A stretch of 64,000 bases of DNA from Actinomyces gerencseriae DSM 6844 (lineage in GTDB: Bacteria; Actinomycetota; Actinomycetes; Actinomycetales; Actinomycetaceae): assembly GCF_000429265.1 (NCBI RefSeq), contig NZ_AUBN01000009.1:1-64000 (forward strand), given 5' to 3'. Positions 45,635 through 55,450 of this stretch are shown here, in pieces (the first letter of the stretch is position 1; every line of letters begins with the position of its first letter). The notes under the pieces were generated by a model that was not told where the DNA came from, did no database searches, and saw only the letters and a list, made by a program, of their open reading frames with translations. A program made the translations under genes and the position numbers.

Positions 45635-47376
45635 GGTGGAGGCTCACTCTCAACGCCTTGGGACGCAGCGTCTGGATCCTCCTGGCCTCCCTGCTCGGAG
45701 CCGCTTGGGCGATCGGCACCATCATCTCGGCGACCGCCGGCGCCGCGGCGCTCGGCCTCGGTGCTCCGACCTCGACCGCGGCGGGCGTCATCGGCGCCCT
45801 GGGGGCGTTGATCACTCTCGGCTGGATTCTGGTGCCGCTCCTGCTCACGGGCGTCGACTCGACGCTCGATCCCCGAGCGCTCGCGCCGTGGATAGCGCCT
45901 TCGCGCTCTTTGGCCGGAGGGCTCGCCGTGGCCGGTGCGACGGGGATTCCCGGCATCGCCACGGCCGTCTGCCTCGCCCTTCCCGCGCTGACGTGGGCGA
46001 TGGGCGGCCATTGGGGCGCGGCCGGGCTCGCTCTGCTCCTTGCCCCGGTTGCCCTGGCGACCTGCGTGCTCGCCTCGCGCGTCGTCGTGATCGGGACCGG
46101 CGTGTCGACCACGCGCCGGGGACGGGACATCATCGGCGCCATCGGGGGAGTGGCCGTCATCGGGGCCGCCGTCGTGCCCAGTCTGTTCAATGCCGTCGCC
46201 ATGCGCTCGGAAGGCCTTGACGACTCGCTGTTGATGGCGATCGCCCGGGTGCTCTCCCTGAGCCCGTTCGGCTGGGCTCTCGCCGCTCCCGGTTATCTGG
46301 CGCAGGGACGGGCCGGTGCCGCGCTGAGCCTGGCGGTCGGCGCCCTGGCGCTCCCGAGCGCGCTGGCGCCTTTGTGGGGCGGGGTGGTGCGGCGCGTCAT
46401 GTCCGGGGACAGGGCATCCGGGCGGCGCAGACGTTCTGAGGGCGACGCCGACGTCCCGGCGCCCGCCGATGCCGTGCGAACCGTGCAGCCCACGCTCAGC
46501 GGTGCCACGACGAGTGCGCCCCTGGTGTGGCAGCGCCGACTGGAACGGGTCATCCCCCCGCCGGCCGCCGCCATCGCGGCGCGCTGTCTGCGCTACTGGC
46601 GCACTGATCCACGCTACCTGGCGCTGGGCGCCTCCGCCGTGTTCGTCGCGCTCGCCGTGGGCGTCGTGATGGTGCTGAACACCCAACAGGGCTTCGGAGG
46701 CGCCGAGGGGGACTCATCCCTCGCGTCGGCGCCGGTCAGCGCAGCGTCCGGCGGAGCTCCGCCGGCGCTGCTCGGTGTGCCGGCCGTCATCGCTCTCATG
46801 TCCGGATGGGCCCTGCACGACGACCTGGGATACGACTCCACCGCCCTGTGGATGCACCTGAGCGCCGGGGTGCGCGGTCGCGACGACAGGATGGGACGCA
46901 TGGTTGCCGCCGCCCTGTGGACCCTGCCCGTCCTGGCGATCATCACCATCGCCCTCGGCATATGGACCGCGCGCTGGGACATCGTTCCCGCGGTTGTCGG
47001 GGTGCAGCTCGGCCTGTACGGCGCCGCTGCGGCCTGGTCGGGGGTCATGAGCGCAGTTCTGCCCTACGAGGTCAATGCGCCGGGGGAGAGCCCGCTGAAG
47101 TCGCGGACCTCGGGCATGGCTCTGGCCGCCTCGCTGGTGCAGATGGTCGGCCTGGGCGTGGTCGTCGTGCTCGCGCTACCGGTCGTCATCGGCATCTGCA
47201 TCCTCGTGATGACCAGTGCCTGGCAGTGGGGCTGGGCACTCCTCGCAGGCGGGGCGTTCTGGGGAACGGGGCTCGCCTGGGCCGGTGCCGTCATTGGAGG
47301 GCGGGCTCTCGATCGGCGCTGGGTATCGGTGCTGACCACCGTGCGCTCCTGGCCGGGGCATGCCGAGACACGCTGA
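45610..47376 (+). CDS. ABC-2-like exporter membrane subunit
   Basis: This 588-residue protein has many hydrophobic segments and starts VVATLVRLRWRLTLNALG then WILLASLLGAAWAIGTI. The first half has about six spans, a cytoplasmic linker near 270-310 (SGRRRRSEGDADVP) divides the halves, and another six spans follow, so it may be a fused pair of membrane domains. It begins inside the ATPase gene at GTG 45610. Its length and repeat-like layout suit export of a peptide, drug or lipid, but no substrate can be named. Confidence 0.8.
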   Translation: MVATLVRLRWRLTLNALGRSVWILLASLLGAAWAIGTIISATAGAAALGLGAPTSTAAGVIGALGALITLGWILVPLLLTGVDSTLDPRALAPWIAPSRSLAGGLAVAGATGIPGIATAVCLALPALTWAMGGHWGAAGLALLLAPVALATCVLASRVVVIGTGVSTTRRGRDIIGAIGGVAVIGAAVVPSLFNAVAMRSEGLDDSLLMAIARVLSLSPFGWALAAPGYLAQGRAGAALSLAVGALALPSALAPLWGGVVRRVMSGDRASGRRRRSEGDADVPAPADAVRTVQPTLSGATTSAPLVWQRRLERVIPPPAAAIAARCLRYWRTDPRYLALGASAVFVALAVGVVMVLNTQQGFGGAEGDSSLASAPVSAASGGAPPALLGVPAVIALMSGWALHDDLGYDSTALWMHLSAGVRGRDDRMGRMVAAALWTLPVLAIITIALGIWTARWDIVPAVVGVQLGLYGAAAAWSGVMSAVLPYEVNAPGESPLKSRTSGMALAASLVQMVGLGVVVVLALPVVIGICILVMTSAWQWGWALLAGGAFWGTGLAWAGAVIGGRALDRRWVSVLTTVRSWPGHAETR

Positions 47377-47556
47377 GCGCATTCCGCGCGGAGATGGCCC
47401 GCGGAGCTCGAGAGGGCCGGTGGCGCGGCACCGGAAGATGACAAGCGGCGATCCGCTGTCCTAGGGTTCTCTGGCCGGTGCGCATGGCCGCGCTTCCCGG
47501 TTCGAGGGTCCGTTCGGGCCCGGACATCCCCGTCATCGCTGAAGAGGAGCAAACCT

Positions 47557-48303
47557 ATGGAGCTCGTCATCCTGGACAACGCCGAGGCCATCGCTCAACG
47601 TGCCGCCGATGCGGTCGAGGACCTTCTGACCGCCGAGCCCGCCGCTGTTCTGGGAACCGCCACGGGGTCGAGCCCGCTTCCCCTCTACGACGAGCTCGCT
47701 CGCCGCTGCGAGGCCGGACGCCTCTCGTTCAAGGAGGTCACCGGCTTCATGCTCGATGAGTACGTCGGCCTGCCCGAGGGGCACCCCGAGCGCTACGCGA
47801 CGTTCATGGAGCGGAATCTGCGCTCTCGCGTGGACATGCGGCCGGGCGCCCTGCACGGTCCCGATGCCCTGAGGGAGGACCTCCAAGCCGCCTGCGATGC
47901 CTACGAGGCCTCCATGGCGGCCGCCGGTTACTGCGATCTGCAGATCCTGGGCATCGGCTCCGACGGCCACATCGGCTTCAACGAGCCGGGCGGTCCGCTC
48001 GACTCCTCGACCCATGTCGATGAGCTCACCGAGCAGACCCGCAGGGACAATGCCCACTTCTTCGACGACGATATCGACGCGGTCCCCACTCGCTGCATCA
48101 CTCAGGGGCTGGGCACGATTATGAAGGCGCGCAAGCTCGTTCTCATCGCCACGGGTGAGAACAAGGCCGAGGCCATCGCCCACCTCGTCGAGGGTGAGGT
48201 CGATCCCCGGTGGCCCGCCACCGTGATGCAGAACCACGCCGACGCCCTCGTGCTCGTCGACCCCGCCGCCGCGAGTCTGCTCGGGAACAAGGAGCAGCAC
48301 TGA
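47557..48303 (+). CDS. nagB: Glucosamine-6-phosphate deaminase
   Basis: This 248-residue enzyme converts glucosamine-6-phosphate to fructose-6-phosphate and ammonia. It has MELVILDNAEAIAQRAAD, GTATGSSPLPLYDEL, FMLDEYVGLPEGHPERY (catalytic Asp), and GIGSDGHIGFNEPGGP with the active-site Asp, His and Glu. The C-terminal residues used for allostery in E. coli NagB are shorter here. ATG 47557 has AAGAGGAGC upstream. It is alone; no nagA or PTS gene is adjacent. Confidence 0.94.
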   Translation: MELVILDNAEAIAQRAADAVEDLLTAEPAAVLGTATGSSPLPLYDELARRCEAGRLSFKEVTGFMLDEYVGLPEGHPERYATFMERNLRSRVDMRPGALHGPDALREDLQAACDAYEASMAAAGYCDLQILGIGSDGHIGFNEPGGPLDSSTHVDELTEQTRRDNAHFFDDDIDAVPTRCITQGLGTIMKARKLVLIATGENKAEAIAHLVEGEVDPRWPATVMQNHADALVLVDPAAASLLGNKEQH

Positions 48304-48413
48304 GCGTTCCGCGATCCGTCATGCGTTCAACCGGCCGGTCGTGGCGCGGTCCTCACCGCGTCACGCTGCGCCGGGGGGATGAAGGCCCGCGGCGCCCGGC
48401 CTACACTGGGGCC

Positions 48414-48761
48414 ATGAGCGAGTCCTCTGCCCCCACGACCGGAGTCTCCGGTGATCCGGACGCCCGGCCGAGCCAGTCCGCGGGCACGGCCGTCCTGGAG
48501 CGCGAGGAGCTCCAGTCCACCGACGACGGCGACGCCGACCGCTTCGCCCACTACGTGCGCAAGGACAAGATCGCCGCGGCCTCTGCCACGGGGCGTCCGG
48601 TCGTCGCCCTGTGCGGCAAGGTGTGGACCCCCGGGCGGGACCCGTCGAAGTACCCGGTGTGCCCCACCTGCAAGCAGATCTACGAGGCGATGAGGCCCGG
48701 CGGCGGCAAGGGCGATGGCCCGCGCTTTCCGCGCTCCCCCTTCTCGCGAGGCGGTCGGTGA
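48414..48761 (+). CDS. DUF3039 protein
   Basis: This 115-residue protein is of the actinobacterial DUF3039 family. It has DGDADRFAHYVRKDKI, VVALCGKVWTPGRDPS and YPVCPTCKQIYE. Three Cys and one His at conserved spacing look like a zinc site. Function is unknown. Its stop overlaps the start of the helicase (GTGA at 48758), a tight coupling that suggests a shared function or at least a constant ratio. Confidence 0.87.
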   Translation: MSESSAPTTGVSGDPDARPSQSAGTAVLEREELQSTDDGDADRFAHYVRKDKIAAASATGRPVVALCGKVWTPGRDPSKYPVCPTCKQIYEAMRPGGGKGDGPRFPRSPFSRGGR

Positions 48762-50569
48762 GCTCCGCGCGAGGTCCCCGGGCGCAGCACAATCCGACTC
48801 AGCCGTCCATCTTCGCTGCCGAGAACCTGTCTCCGGCCTATCCGCGGCGCGCCGCCTGGGGCACATCACGGCCGCTGCGCGCCTGGCAGGCGGCTGCGCT
48901 GAAGAAGTACATGGACAGCACGCCCGAGGACTTCCTCGCGGTGGCCACGCCGGGTGCGGGCAAGACCACCTTCGCCCTGCGCGTCGCCACCGAGCTGCTC
49001 GCCTCCGGCGAGGTTCACAGGGTCACCGTCGTGTGCCCCACCGAGCACCTGAAGTACCAGTGGGCCGAGGCGGCTGCTCGCGTCGGCATCCGTCTGGACC
49101 CCTCGTACACGAACTCCCAGGGCGCGCTGGGCTCGCGCTTCGACGGCGTGGCCCTGACCTATGCCCAGGTCGCCGCCAATGCCAATCTCCACCGCGCCCG
49201 CACCGATTCGATTCGTACCCTGGTGGTTCTCGACGAGATCCACCACGGCGGGGACGCGCTGAGCTGGGGCGATGCCATCCGTGAGGCCTTCACCCCGGCG
49301 CGTCGCAGGCTCGCTCTGACCGGTACGCCCTTCCGCTCCGACGAGTCGGCCATTCCCTTCGTGCGCTACGTCGAGGAGACCGGGGGAGCCAAGCGGTCCC
49401 GAGCCGACTACTCCTACGACTACGCCGACGCCTTGCGCGACGGAGTTGTGCGCCCGGTCATGTTCATGACCTACTCCGGCGAGATGCGCTGGCGCACCAG
49501 GGCGGGGGACGAGGTCGCCGCGCGCCTGGGCGAGCCGCTGACCAAGGATCTGGAGTCCCAGGCCTGGCGCACGGCCCTCGACCCGTCGGGGGAGTGGATC
49601 CCCGCGGTTCTGGCGGCCGCCGACCAGCGGCTGAGCGAGGTTCGCCGCCAGGTGCCCGACGCCGGTGGACTCGTCATCGCCTCGGACCAGAGGTCGGCCC
49701 GTGCCTACGCGGGGCGTCTCCGCGTCATCACAGGCGAGTCCCCCACGGTGGTTCTGTCCGATGACGCCGGTGCCTCCAGCCGCATTGAGACCTTCGCCGC
49801 GAGCGACGACCGCTGGATGATTGCGGTACGCATGGTCTCCGAGGGTGTGGATGTGCCCCGCCTGGCGGTCGGCGTCTACGCGACCTCCACCGCCACCCCG
49901 CTGTTCTTCGCCCAGGCCGTTGGACGCTTCGTCCGCTCGCGCGCCAGGGGCGAGACCGCCTCGGTGTTCCTTCCCACCGTCACCCCCCTGCTGGGGCTCG
50001 CCAACGAGATCGAGGTCGCCCGCGATCACGTCCTGGGCAGCGGCGGGTCCGCCGACGAGGATTCGCTCGTCGCCCCCGAGGATCGGCTCGTGGCTGAGGC
50101 CAACAAGGCCGAGAAGGCCTCGGACGACCTGCTGGGCTCTTTCGAGGCCATGGACTCCACCGCCGAGTTCGACCGGGTCCTGTTCGACGGCGGTGAGTTC
50201 GGTACCGGTGCCATGGTCGGCAGTGTGGAGGAGCAGGAGTACCTCGGCCTACCCGGCCTGCTTGAGCCCGAGCAGGTGACGGCCCTGCTCCGCCAGCGTC
50301 AGGACAAGCAGATTCGTACTCAGAAGAAGCAGGCGGCTGCGCAGCGCCGAGCCGATTCGGGTGCCGACGATGCCAGGCGCCGAGCCGCCGCCCGCAAGGA
50401 GTTGAGCCAGCTCGTCGCCGCCTGGGCGCGTCGTTCCGGGCAGCCCCATGGCGTCGTTCACAATGAATTGCGTCGCGTGTGCGGCGGTCCCGAGGTGGCG
50501 CAGGCCTCCACCGAGGAGATCACCAGGCGCGTGGAGACCCTGCGCCGCTGGTTCGTCGGGAAGCGGTGA
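48758..50569 (+). CDS. DEAD/DEAH-box (SF2) helicase
   Basis: This 603-residue helicase has motif Q-like LRAWQAAALKKYM, motif I ATPGAGKTTFALR (about 63), motif II LVVLDEIHHGGD, motif III LALTGTPFRSDE, and in the second domain VSEGVDVPRLAVGVYAT with motif VI AQAVGRFVRSR. The C-terminal 150 residues are charged and helical (KKQAAAQRRADSGADDARRR). It resembles the DNA helicases encoded after DUF3039 in Actinobacteria. GTG 48758 overlaps the preceding stop. The substrate and cellular role are unknown. Confidence 0.88.
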   Translation: MSSARGPRAQHNPTQPSIFAAENLSPAYPRRAAWGTSRPLRAWQAAALKKYMDSTPEDFLAVATPGAGKTTFALRVATELLASGEVHRVTVVCPTEHLKYQWAEAAARVGIRLDPSYTNSQGALGSRFDGVALTYAQVAANANLHRARTDSIRTLVVLDEIHHGGDALSWGDAIREAFTPARRRLALTGTPFRSDESAIPFVRYVEETGGAKRSRADYSYDYADALRDGVVRPVMFMTYSGEMRWRTRAGDEVAARLGEPLTKDLESQAWRTALDPSGEWIPAVLAAADQRLSEVRRQVPDAGGLVIASDQRSARAYAGRLRVITGESPTVVLSDDAGASSRIETFAASDDRWMIAVRMVSEGVDVPRLAVGVYATSTATPLFFAQAVGRFVRSRARGETASVFLPTVTPLLGLANEIEVARDHVLGSGGSADEDSLVAPEDRLVAEANKAEKASDDLLGSFEAMDSTAEFDRVLFDGGEFGTGAMVGSVEEQEYLGLPGLLEPEQVTALLRQRQDKQIRTQKKQAAAQRRADSGADDARRRAAARKELSQLVAAWARRSGQPHGVVHNELRRVCGGPEVAQASTEEITRRVETLRRWFVGKR

Positions 50570-50620
50570 GCCGGCTCGCCCGCGGCTGTGCGCGTGCGCC
50601 GTGCCCGCCCCGGCCGCGCG

Positions 50621-52015
50621 TCAGCCGACCAGGGGCCTGCGGCCGTCGAGGTCGAGATGGCGTGTGGGCACCGCCGGCTCCCCCTCGCTCAGGCGCCAGG
50701 CGTCGTAGGGCAGTTCCGCGCGTGAGACCCGGTGCCGCTCCGCCGCAGCGGCCAGTGCTCGCGGGCCGCGGTGCTCCTCGACGACGACGCCATCGCGTAC
50801 CAGCTCGACTTGCAGCGGGCGGGCTCCGGCCTCGGCCAGGGCCGCCAGTGCCTCATCCTGGTTCAGGGCCGACACAACGAGTTCTTCGGCGGCGGAGCCA
50901 GTGGCGTCCATCGCACGACCCGCCCACTTGCGCCCGCCGACGGTCGCCTTGCCCCCTTCGGAGAACTTGGCGACCTGGTGCATCTCGCCGTCGGATCCGG
51001 CCCGCTCGACGAGCTTGTACACCAGGGCGGCCGTCGGGCGCCCCGAACCGGTGACCAGCTTGGTGCCCACGCCGTAGGAGTCCACCGGCGCGGCCCCCAG
51101 GCCGGCGATCGCGTACTCGTCCAGGTCGTTGGTGACCGTGATCCTCGTCGTCGTCGCTCCCAGGGCGTCGAGCTGTGCCCGCACCTTGAAGGCCTCGGCG
51201 ACCAGGTCGCCGGAGTCCAGACGCACTGCCCCGAGCTCGCCGCCGGCATCGCGCGCCGCCTTGACGGCGCGCTCCACGCCGCGGGCGATGTCATAGGTGT
51301 CGACCAGGATCGTGGTGCTCGGGCCGAGGCTGGCCACCTGAGCCGCAAACGCGTCCTCCTCCGAGTCGTGCAGCAGAGTGAAGGAGTGCGCCGAGGTCCC
51401 GACCGTGGGAATTCCGTAACGCATGCCGGCCTCGAGATCGCTGGTTCCGACGAAGCCGCCGACGACGGATGCGCGGGCCGCCGCCACGGCCGCCCGCTCG
51501 TGGGCCCGCCTGGCCCCGAAGTCGACACAGGGACGACCGTGCGCAGCGATGATCATGCGAGAGGCCGCCGAGGCGACGGCGCAGTCGTAGTTGTAGATCG
51601 ACAGGGCCAGGGTCTCCAGGATGCAGGCCTCGGCGAACGTGCCCTCGACCGTGAGCAGTGGCGAACCGGCGAAATAGCACTCGCCCTCGGCGTAGCCGCG
51701 GATCGTGCCGGAGAAGCGGTAGCCACGCAGGTAGTCCAGCGTGGTGTCGTCCACGACGCCGGCGGCGTGGAGGAAGTCGATCTGGGCATCGGTGAACGTG
51801 AAGTCCTCGACGGCGTCCAGAAGGCGGCCCGTTCCGGCCACCACGCCGAAGCGGCGTGAGGAGGGCAGTCGCCGCCCGAACAGTTCGAAGACGCTCGCCC
51901 GTTCGGCGGTGCCCGAGCGAAGAGCGCCCTGAAGCATGGTGAGCTCATACATGTCCGTGAACAGAGAGGTGGTGGGAGTGGTGGGACCGAGTGCGTCGCG
52001 CTGCGTGGCTGCCAT
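50621..52015 (-). CDS. pncB: Nicotinate phosphoribosyltransferase
   Basis: This 464-residue enzyme makes nicotinate mononucleotide from nicotinate and PRPP in NAD salvage. It has TSLFTDMYELTMLQGAL, FGRRLPSSRRFGVVAGTGR, the phosphorylated His in VGTSAHSFTLLHDSEEDAF, and VRLDSGDLVAEAFK and TNDLDEYAI in the barrel. GTGTKLVTGSG-like and ALVYKLVER segments near the C-terminus are also typical. ATG 52015 is chosen. It is divergent from clpS. Confidence 0.94.
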   Translation of the reverse strand: MAATQRDALGPTTPTTSLFTDMYELTMLQGALRSGTAERASVFELFGRRLPSSRRFGVVAGTGRLLDAVEDFTFTDAQIDFLHAAGVVDDTTLDYLRGYRFSGTIRGYAEGECYFAGSPLLTVEGTFAEACILETLALSIYNYDCAVASAASRMIIAAHGRPCVDFGARRAHERAAVAAARASVVGGFVGTSDLEAGMRYGIPTVGTSAHSFTLLHDSEEDAFAAQVASLGPSTTILVDTYDIARGVERAVKAARDAGGELGAVRLDSGDLVAEAFKVRAQLDALGATTTRITVTNDLDEYAIAGLGAAPVDSYGVGTKLVTGSGRPTAALVYKLVERAGSDGEMHQVAKFSEGGKATVGGRKWAGRAMDATGSAAEELVVSALNQDEALAALAEAGARPLQVELVRDGVVVEEHRGPRALAAAAERHRVSRAELPYDAWRLSEGEPAVPTRHLDLDGRRPLVG

Positions 52016-52098
52016 AGGGCACAACCTACTCCCGGACCTCGAACCCGGGTCCAGCGCGTCCGCCCTCGAGCACAGTCGCAGCCGCTAGGCTGTTGCTC

Positions 52099-52419
52099 AT
52101 GTCCAGCGCACCGCATGTCGCCGAGCCCGACGTCGAGGAGCGCGTGCGGAGCGCCGCTCGATCCCGGTGGCGCACAGTCGTCCACGACGACCCGGTCAAT
52201 ACCATGGACTACGTCACCTGGGTCTTCCACTCCTATTTCGGCTTCCCGCTGCCGCTGGCACGTCGTCGGATGCTGGAGGTCCACACCACCGGGCGCGCCG
52301 CCGTGTCCACCGGCACGCGCGAGCGCATGGAGATCGATGTCGTCGCCATGCACTCCTACGGCTTGCGCGCCACCCTCGAATCGATCGGGGACGGCGACGA
52401 CTATCAGGACGGTTCCTGA
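52099..52419 (+). CDS. clpS: ATP-dependent Clp protease adaptor ClpS
   Basis: This 106-residue N-recognin adaptor binds N-degron substrates and delivers them to ClpC/ClpA. It has the core RWRTVVHDDPVNTMDYVTW and FGFPLPLARRRMLEVHTTGRA, ending RERMEIDVVAMHSYGLRATLE. The pocket Asp and the His residues are present. ATG 52099 is preferred over TTG 52093. The stop overlaps the DUF2017 start (TGATG), the standard actinobacterial arrangement. Confidence 0.94.
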   Translation: MSSAPHVAEPDVEERVRSAARSRWRTVVHDDPVNTMDYVTWVFHSYFGFPLPLARRRMLEVHTTGRAAVSTGTRERMEIDVVAMHSYGLRATLESIGDGDDYQDGS

Positions 52420-53105
52420 TGCACGGTTTCGCCGAGGCGCCCGGTGGCTGGGAGAGCAGGCTGGAGACATGGGAGCGGGAGTATCTCGCGGGTCTGCTCG
52501 AGCAGGTCGCCATGCTGCTGGCCGCCGACGGCTCCGGCTCCCCGAACGGGCTCCAGGACGCGCACGGGGCAGGGGACTCGCGCTCGGAGCCGCGCCTGGG
52601 GGAGAGCGCCCAGGACCGTGCCGTTCTCGCCGCCCTGGACTTCGACCCGCCTGGTCCCGGGCGTTCCGCATCATCGTCTCTGACCGCCGCCCCGCCCGCG
52701 CTCGCGCCGGTGATCGATGCGCTCCTGCCCGACGCCTCCGAGGATCCCGAGGTGGCGCTCGAGATGGCGGGCCTGACCCGGTCTCCCCTGCGCGCTTTGA
52801 AGCAGGAGCGCCTTGAGGCCGTTATGGCCGAGTTGCTGGAGCCCACGGGCGTCGGCGGCGCTGTCCGTATCGCCCGGGGGCACGAGCAGAAGTGGCTCGG
52901 CGCGCTCAATGACGTGCGTCTTGTGCTGGCGAAGCGGCTCGACATCGATGGGCCGGAGGCCGCTGAGGAGGCCCACGCCATCGCCTGGGAGGAAGCGCCC
53001 GAGGATGAGGACGAGGACGCCCTCTGGCGTCGCGGCATCGCCCTGTCCTACGACATGCTCACCTGGTGGCAGGAATCACTGGTAACCGTGCTGCTTTACG
53101 GCTGA
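52419..53105 (+). CDS. DUF2017 protein
   Basis: This 228-residue protein is of the DUF2017 family, found after clpS in Actinobacteria. The N-terminal helix [38 protein letters not shown] and a C-terminal [12 protein letters not shown] are seen, and the middle is rich in Asp/Glu. Function is unknown. It overlaps clpS by one base and precedes murI by 22 nt, so clpS-DUF2017-murI-MBL is likely one operon. Confidence 0.88.
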   Translation: MHGFAEAPGGWESRLETWEREYLAGLLEQVAMLLAADGSGSPNGLQDAHGAGDSRSEPRLGESAQDRAVLAALDFDPPGPGRSASSSLTAAPPALAPVIDALLPDASEDPEVALEMAGLTRSPLRALKQERLEAVMAELLEPTGVGGAVRIARGHEQKWLGALNDVRLVLAKRLDIDGPEAAEEAHAIAWEEAPEDEDEDALWRRGIALSYDMLTWWQESLVTVLLYG

Positions 53106-53127
53106 GCCCCCGCCTAGTCTCGGACGC

Positions 53128-54051
53128 GTGAATGACGCGCCGATCGGGATGTTCGACTCCGGGGTCGGGGGCCTGACAGTCGCGAGAGCCGTGCTCAACC
53201 AGTTGCCCGGCGAGCAGATCCTCTACATCGGGGACACGGCCCACGCTCCCTACGGTCCCAAGGCCATCGATGAGGTCCGCTCCCTGGCGCTGGGCGTCAT
53301 GGACGAGCTCGTCGAGGCCGGCGTCAAGATGCTGGTCATCGCCTGCAACACCGCCTCCGCGGCCGTCCTGCACGACGCGCGCCGCCGCTATACCAAGGAC
53401 AAGGGCGTCCCCGTCGTCGAGGTCGTCCACCCTGCCGCGCGTGCCGCCGCCCGTGTCACTCGCAATGGCCGCATCGGCCTGATCGCCACTCAGGGCACTG
53501 TCGAGTCGCGCGCGTATGCCGATGCTCTGGAGGCCGTGCCCGGTGTCGCGCTGTTCTCCGAGGCCTGCCCGCGCTTCGTTGAATTGGCCGAGCGCGGTGT
53601 GACCACCGGTCCCGAGGTGCTCGCCACCGCCGAGCAGTACCTCGACCCGGTCAAGGCGGAAGGCGTGGACACCCTTATTCTGGGTTGCACCCACTACCCG
53701 CTGCTCATCGGCCCGATCTCCTACGTCATGGGGGAGGACGTCACCCTGGTGACCTCGAGTGAGGAGACTGCCAAGGATGTCTATCGCGAGCTGGCCCGAC
53801 GCGACTTGCTGCGCGCTCCCGAGGCCGCCGCACCGCACCACGAATTCCGCTCCACCGGGGACCCCGAGTCCTTCGTCGTCCTGGCGCGGCGCTTCCTGGG
53901 TCCCGAGGTCAGCCATGTCTCGCAGGCGAGCTCGGCTCCCGGGATCGAAATCACGGCCCCTCCATCAGGTCTCCCCATGTCGGCCCTCAGCGCCGCCGAC
54001 GATCACGTTCCCCCCTCGAAACCCGCAGAATTGAGCAAGGAACCCGCATGA
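53128..54051 (+). CDS. murI: Glutamate racemase
   Basis: This 307-residue enzyme provides D-glutamate for peptidoglycan. It begins with GTG and reads [20 protein letters not shown]. The two catalytic Cys lie in IACNTASA (about residue 73) and LGCTHYPLL (about 187). A roughly 40-residue Pro/Ser-rich tail follows the fold. ATGA links it to the MBL gene. Confidence 0.95.
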   Translation: MNDAPIGMFDSGVGGLTVARAVLNQLPGEQILYIGDTAHAPYGPKAIDEVRSLALGVMDELVEAGVKMLVIACNTASAAVLHDARRRYTKDKGVPVVEVVHPAARAAARVTRNGRIGLIATQGTVESRAYADALEAVPGVALFSEACPRFVELAERGVTTGPEVLATAEQYLDPVKAEGVDTLILGCTHYPLLIGPISYVMGEDVTLVTSSEETAKDVYRELARRDLLRAPEAAAPHHEFRSTGDPESFVVLARRFLGPEVSHVSQASSAPGIEITAPPSGLPMSALSAADDHVPPSKPAELSKEPA

Positions 54052-54863
54052 AGCTCACGATCATCGGCTGCACCGGAAGCATGTCCGGCCCCGACTCCGC
54101 TGCCTCCTCCTATTTGGTGCAGGCCGATGGGGCGGACCCCGATGGCGAGGTGCGGACGTGGTCGGTGGTTCTGGACCTGGGGCCAGGGGCGATGGGTCAG
54201 ATGCTTCGCTACCTCGACCCGATCGATCTGGATGCGATCCTCATCTCGCACTGTCACGCCGATCACATAGTGGATCTCGTGGGCATGCACGTCTTCCGCC
54301 GCTGGAATCCCACCGGAGCCCTGGGACCCGTCCTGACTCTGGGACCCGGCGAGCTGCGCGGACGCCTCAACGGCGTGGACGGCACATCGCCGGAGGAGAC
54401 GTACGCGTCGGAGTTCTCATTCCGCACCGCCGTCGTCGGCCAGGCGGTGCAGGTCGGTCCGTTGAAGATCATGCCGTATGAAGCGCTTCATCCGGTCGAG
54501 GCCTACGGCTATCGCATCGAGGCGCCCGGACAGGACGGTCGGGGGAGCGTCAGCCTTGCCTTCACCGGGGACACGGACTTGTGCGACGGCGTGGAGGCCA
54601 TGGCGGACGGCGTCGACTTGCTGCTGTCGGAGGCCGCCTTCCTGGAAGGGCGTGATACCTATCGCGGAATGCACCTGACCGGCAGACGCGCCGGCGAGCT
54701 CGCCGCAGGCACCAGCGGAGAGGGCGGGCGAAGGCCCGCGGGGAGTCTCGTTCTGACCCATATCCAGCCGTGGACCGATCCCGCCGATACCCTCAAAGAG
54801 GCCGCCGAGGTCTACTCCGGTCCGCTCGAGGCCGCCACCGCGGGCGCGAGCTGGGAGATCTGA
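54048..54863 (+). CDS. MBL-fold metallohydrolase
   Basis: This 271-residue metallo-beta-lactamase-fold protein has [20 protein letters not shown], the zinc motif [12 protein letters not shown] (HxHxDH), later [11 protein letters not shown] and LVLTHIQPW. This is the layout of the RNase Z-like/ElaC-like MBL proteins that follow murI in Actinobacteria. It is likely a phosphodiesterase or tRNA 3'-processing-like hydrolase; the substrate is not settled. It overlaps murI by 4 nt. Confidence 0.88.
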   Translation: MKLTIIGCTGSMSGPDSAASSYLVQADGADPDGEVRTWSVVLDLGPGAMGQMLRYLDPIDLDAILISHCHADHIVDLVGMHVFRRWNPTGALGPVLTLGPGELRGRLNGVDGTSPEETYASEFSFRTAVVGQAVQVGPLKIMPYEALHPVEAYGYRIEAPGQDGRGSVSLAFTGDTDLCDGVEAMADGVDLLLSEAAFLEGRDTYRGMHLTGRRAGELAAGTSGEGGRRPAGSLVLTHIQPWTDPADTLKEAAEVYSGPLEAATAGASWEI

Positions 54864-54918
54864 GGGCGCTCGTGACGATAGGCGCGGTGCCCCGACGGGG
54901 CGGCGTTGGGCTGGAGCG

Positions 54919-55437
54919 ATGAGGGCGGATCACGGGGCGGATGGGACGAGGCTGGTCTATGTCCCGTCGGTGCCCGATGGCCCGGACCGCCCCTGGACCC
55001 GGGGACGCCTGACCCGGTGGTGGCTCGTCGTACCGGCCGACCTGGTGGCCGCGGTGCTCGTGGCCTTCTTCGTGGCTGCCGCGTCGCATGACCTCTCCCA
55101 GGCCTTCGGGCTCATCATGCAGTCGGCAGGCGCCACCGCACTCGCATGGGCGGTGGCGCGGGGCGTACGGCGCAAACGCCACCACCTTGAGGTCCTGTGG
55201 CCCGAGGGGAGTATCGTCGTCGGCGTCACCTGGGGCGCGTGCGTCATAGCGCGCGGCTCGACCGGTGCGGGAGGACTCGTCTCCTTCTCGATGATGCTGC
55301 TCGCTTTCCTGCTGGCATTCCAGACGGGGTGGCGCTGCCTGTACGGATTCGCCAAGGCCCATGACTCTCTCGTGCCCAGGCCGGTGCAACGCAGGCTCGA
55401 CGCCCAGGCGCAGGGGGCATCCGACGACCCCGACTGA
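54919..55437 (+). CDS. DUF3054-like membrane protein
   Basis: This 172-residue protein has four likely membrane segments from about residue 38 to 140: WLVVPADLVAAVLVAFFVA, LIMQSAGATALAWAVA, IVVGVTWGACVIA and LLAFLLAFQTGWRCL. The pattern resembles DUF3054. Function is unknown. ATG 54919 has GGAGCG upstream. It lies 55 nt after the MBL gene and may be the last gene of that operon. The inverted repeat element starts 13 nt after its stop. Confidence 0.72.
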   Translation: MRADHGADGTRLVYVPSVPDGPDRPWTRGRLTRWWLVVPADLVAAVLVAFFVAAASHDLSQAFGLIMQSAGATALAWAVARGVRRKRHHLEVLWPEGSIVVGVTWGACVIARGSTGAGGLVSFSMMLLAFLLAFQTGWRCLYGFAKAHDSLVPRPVQRRLDAQAQGASDDPD

Positions 55438-55450
55438 TTCATCGATTCGC

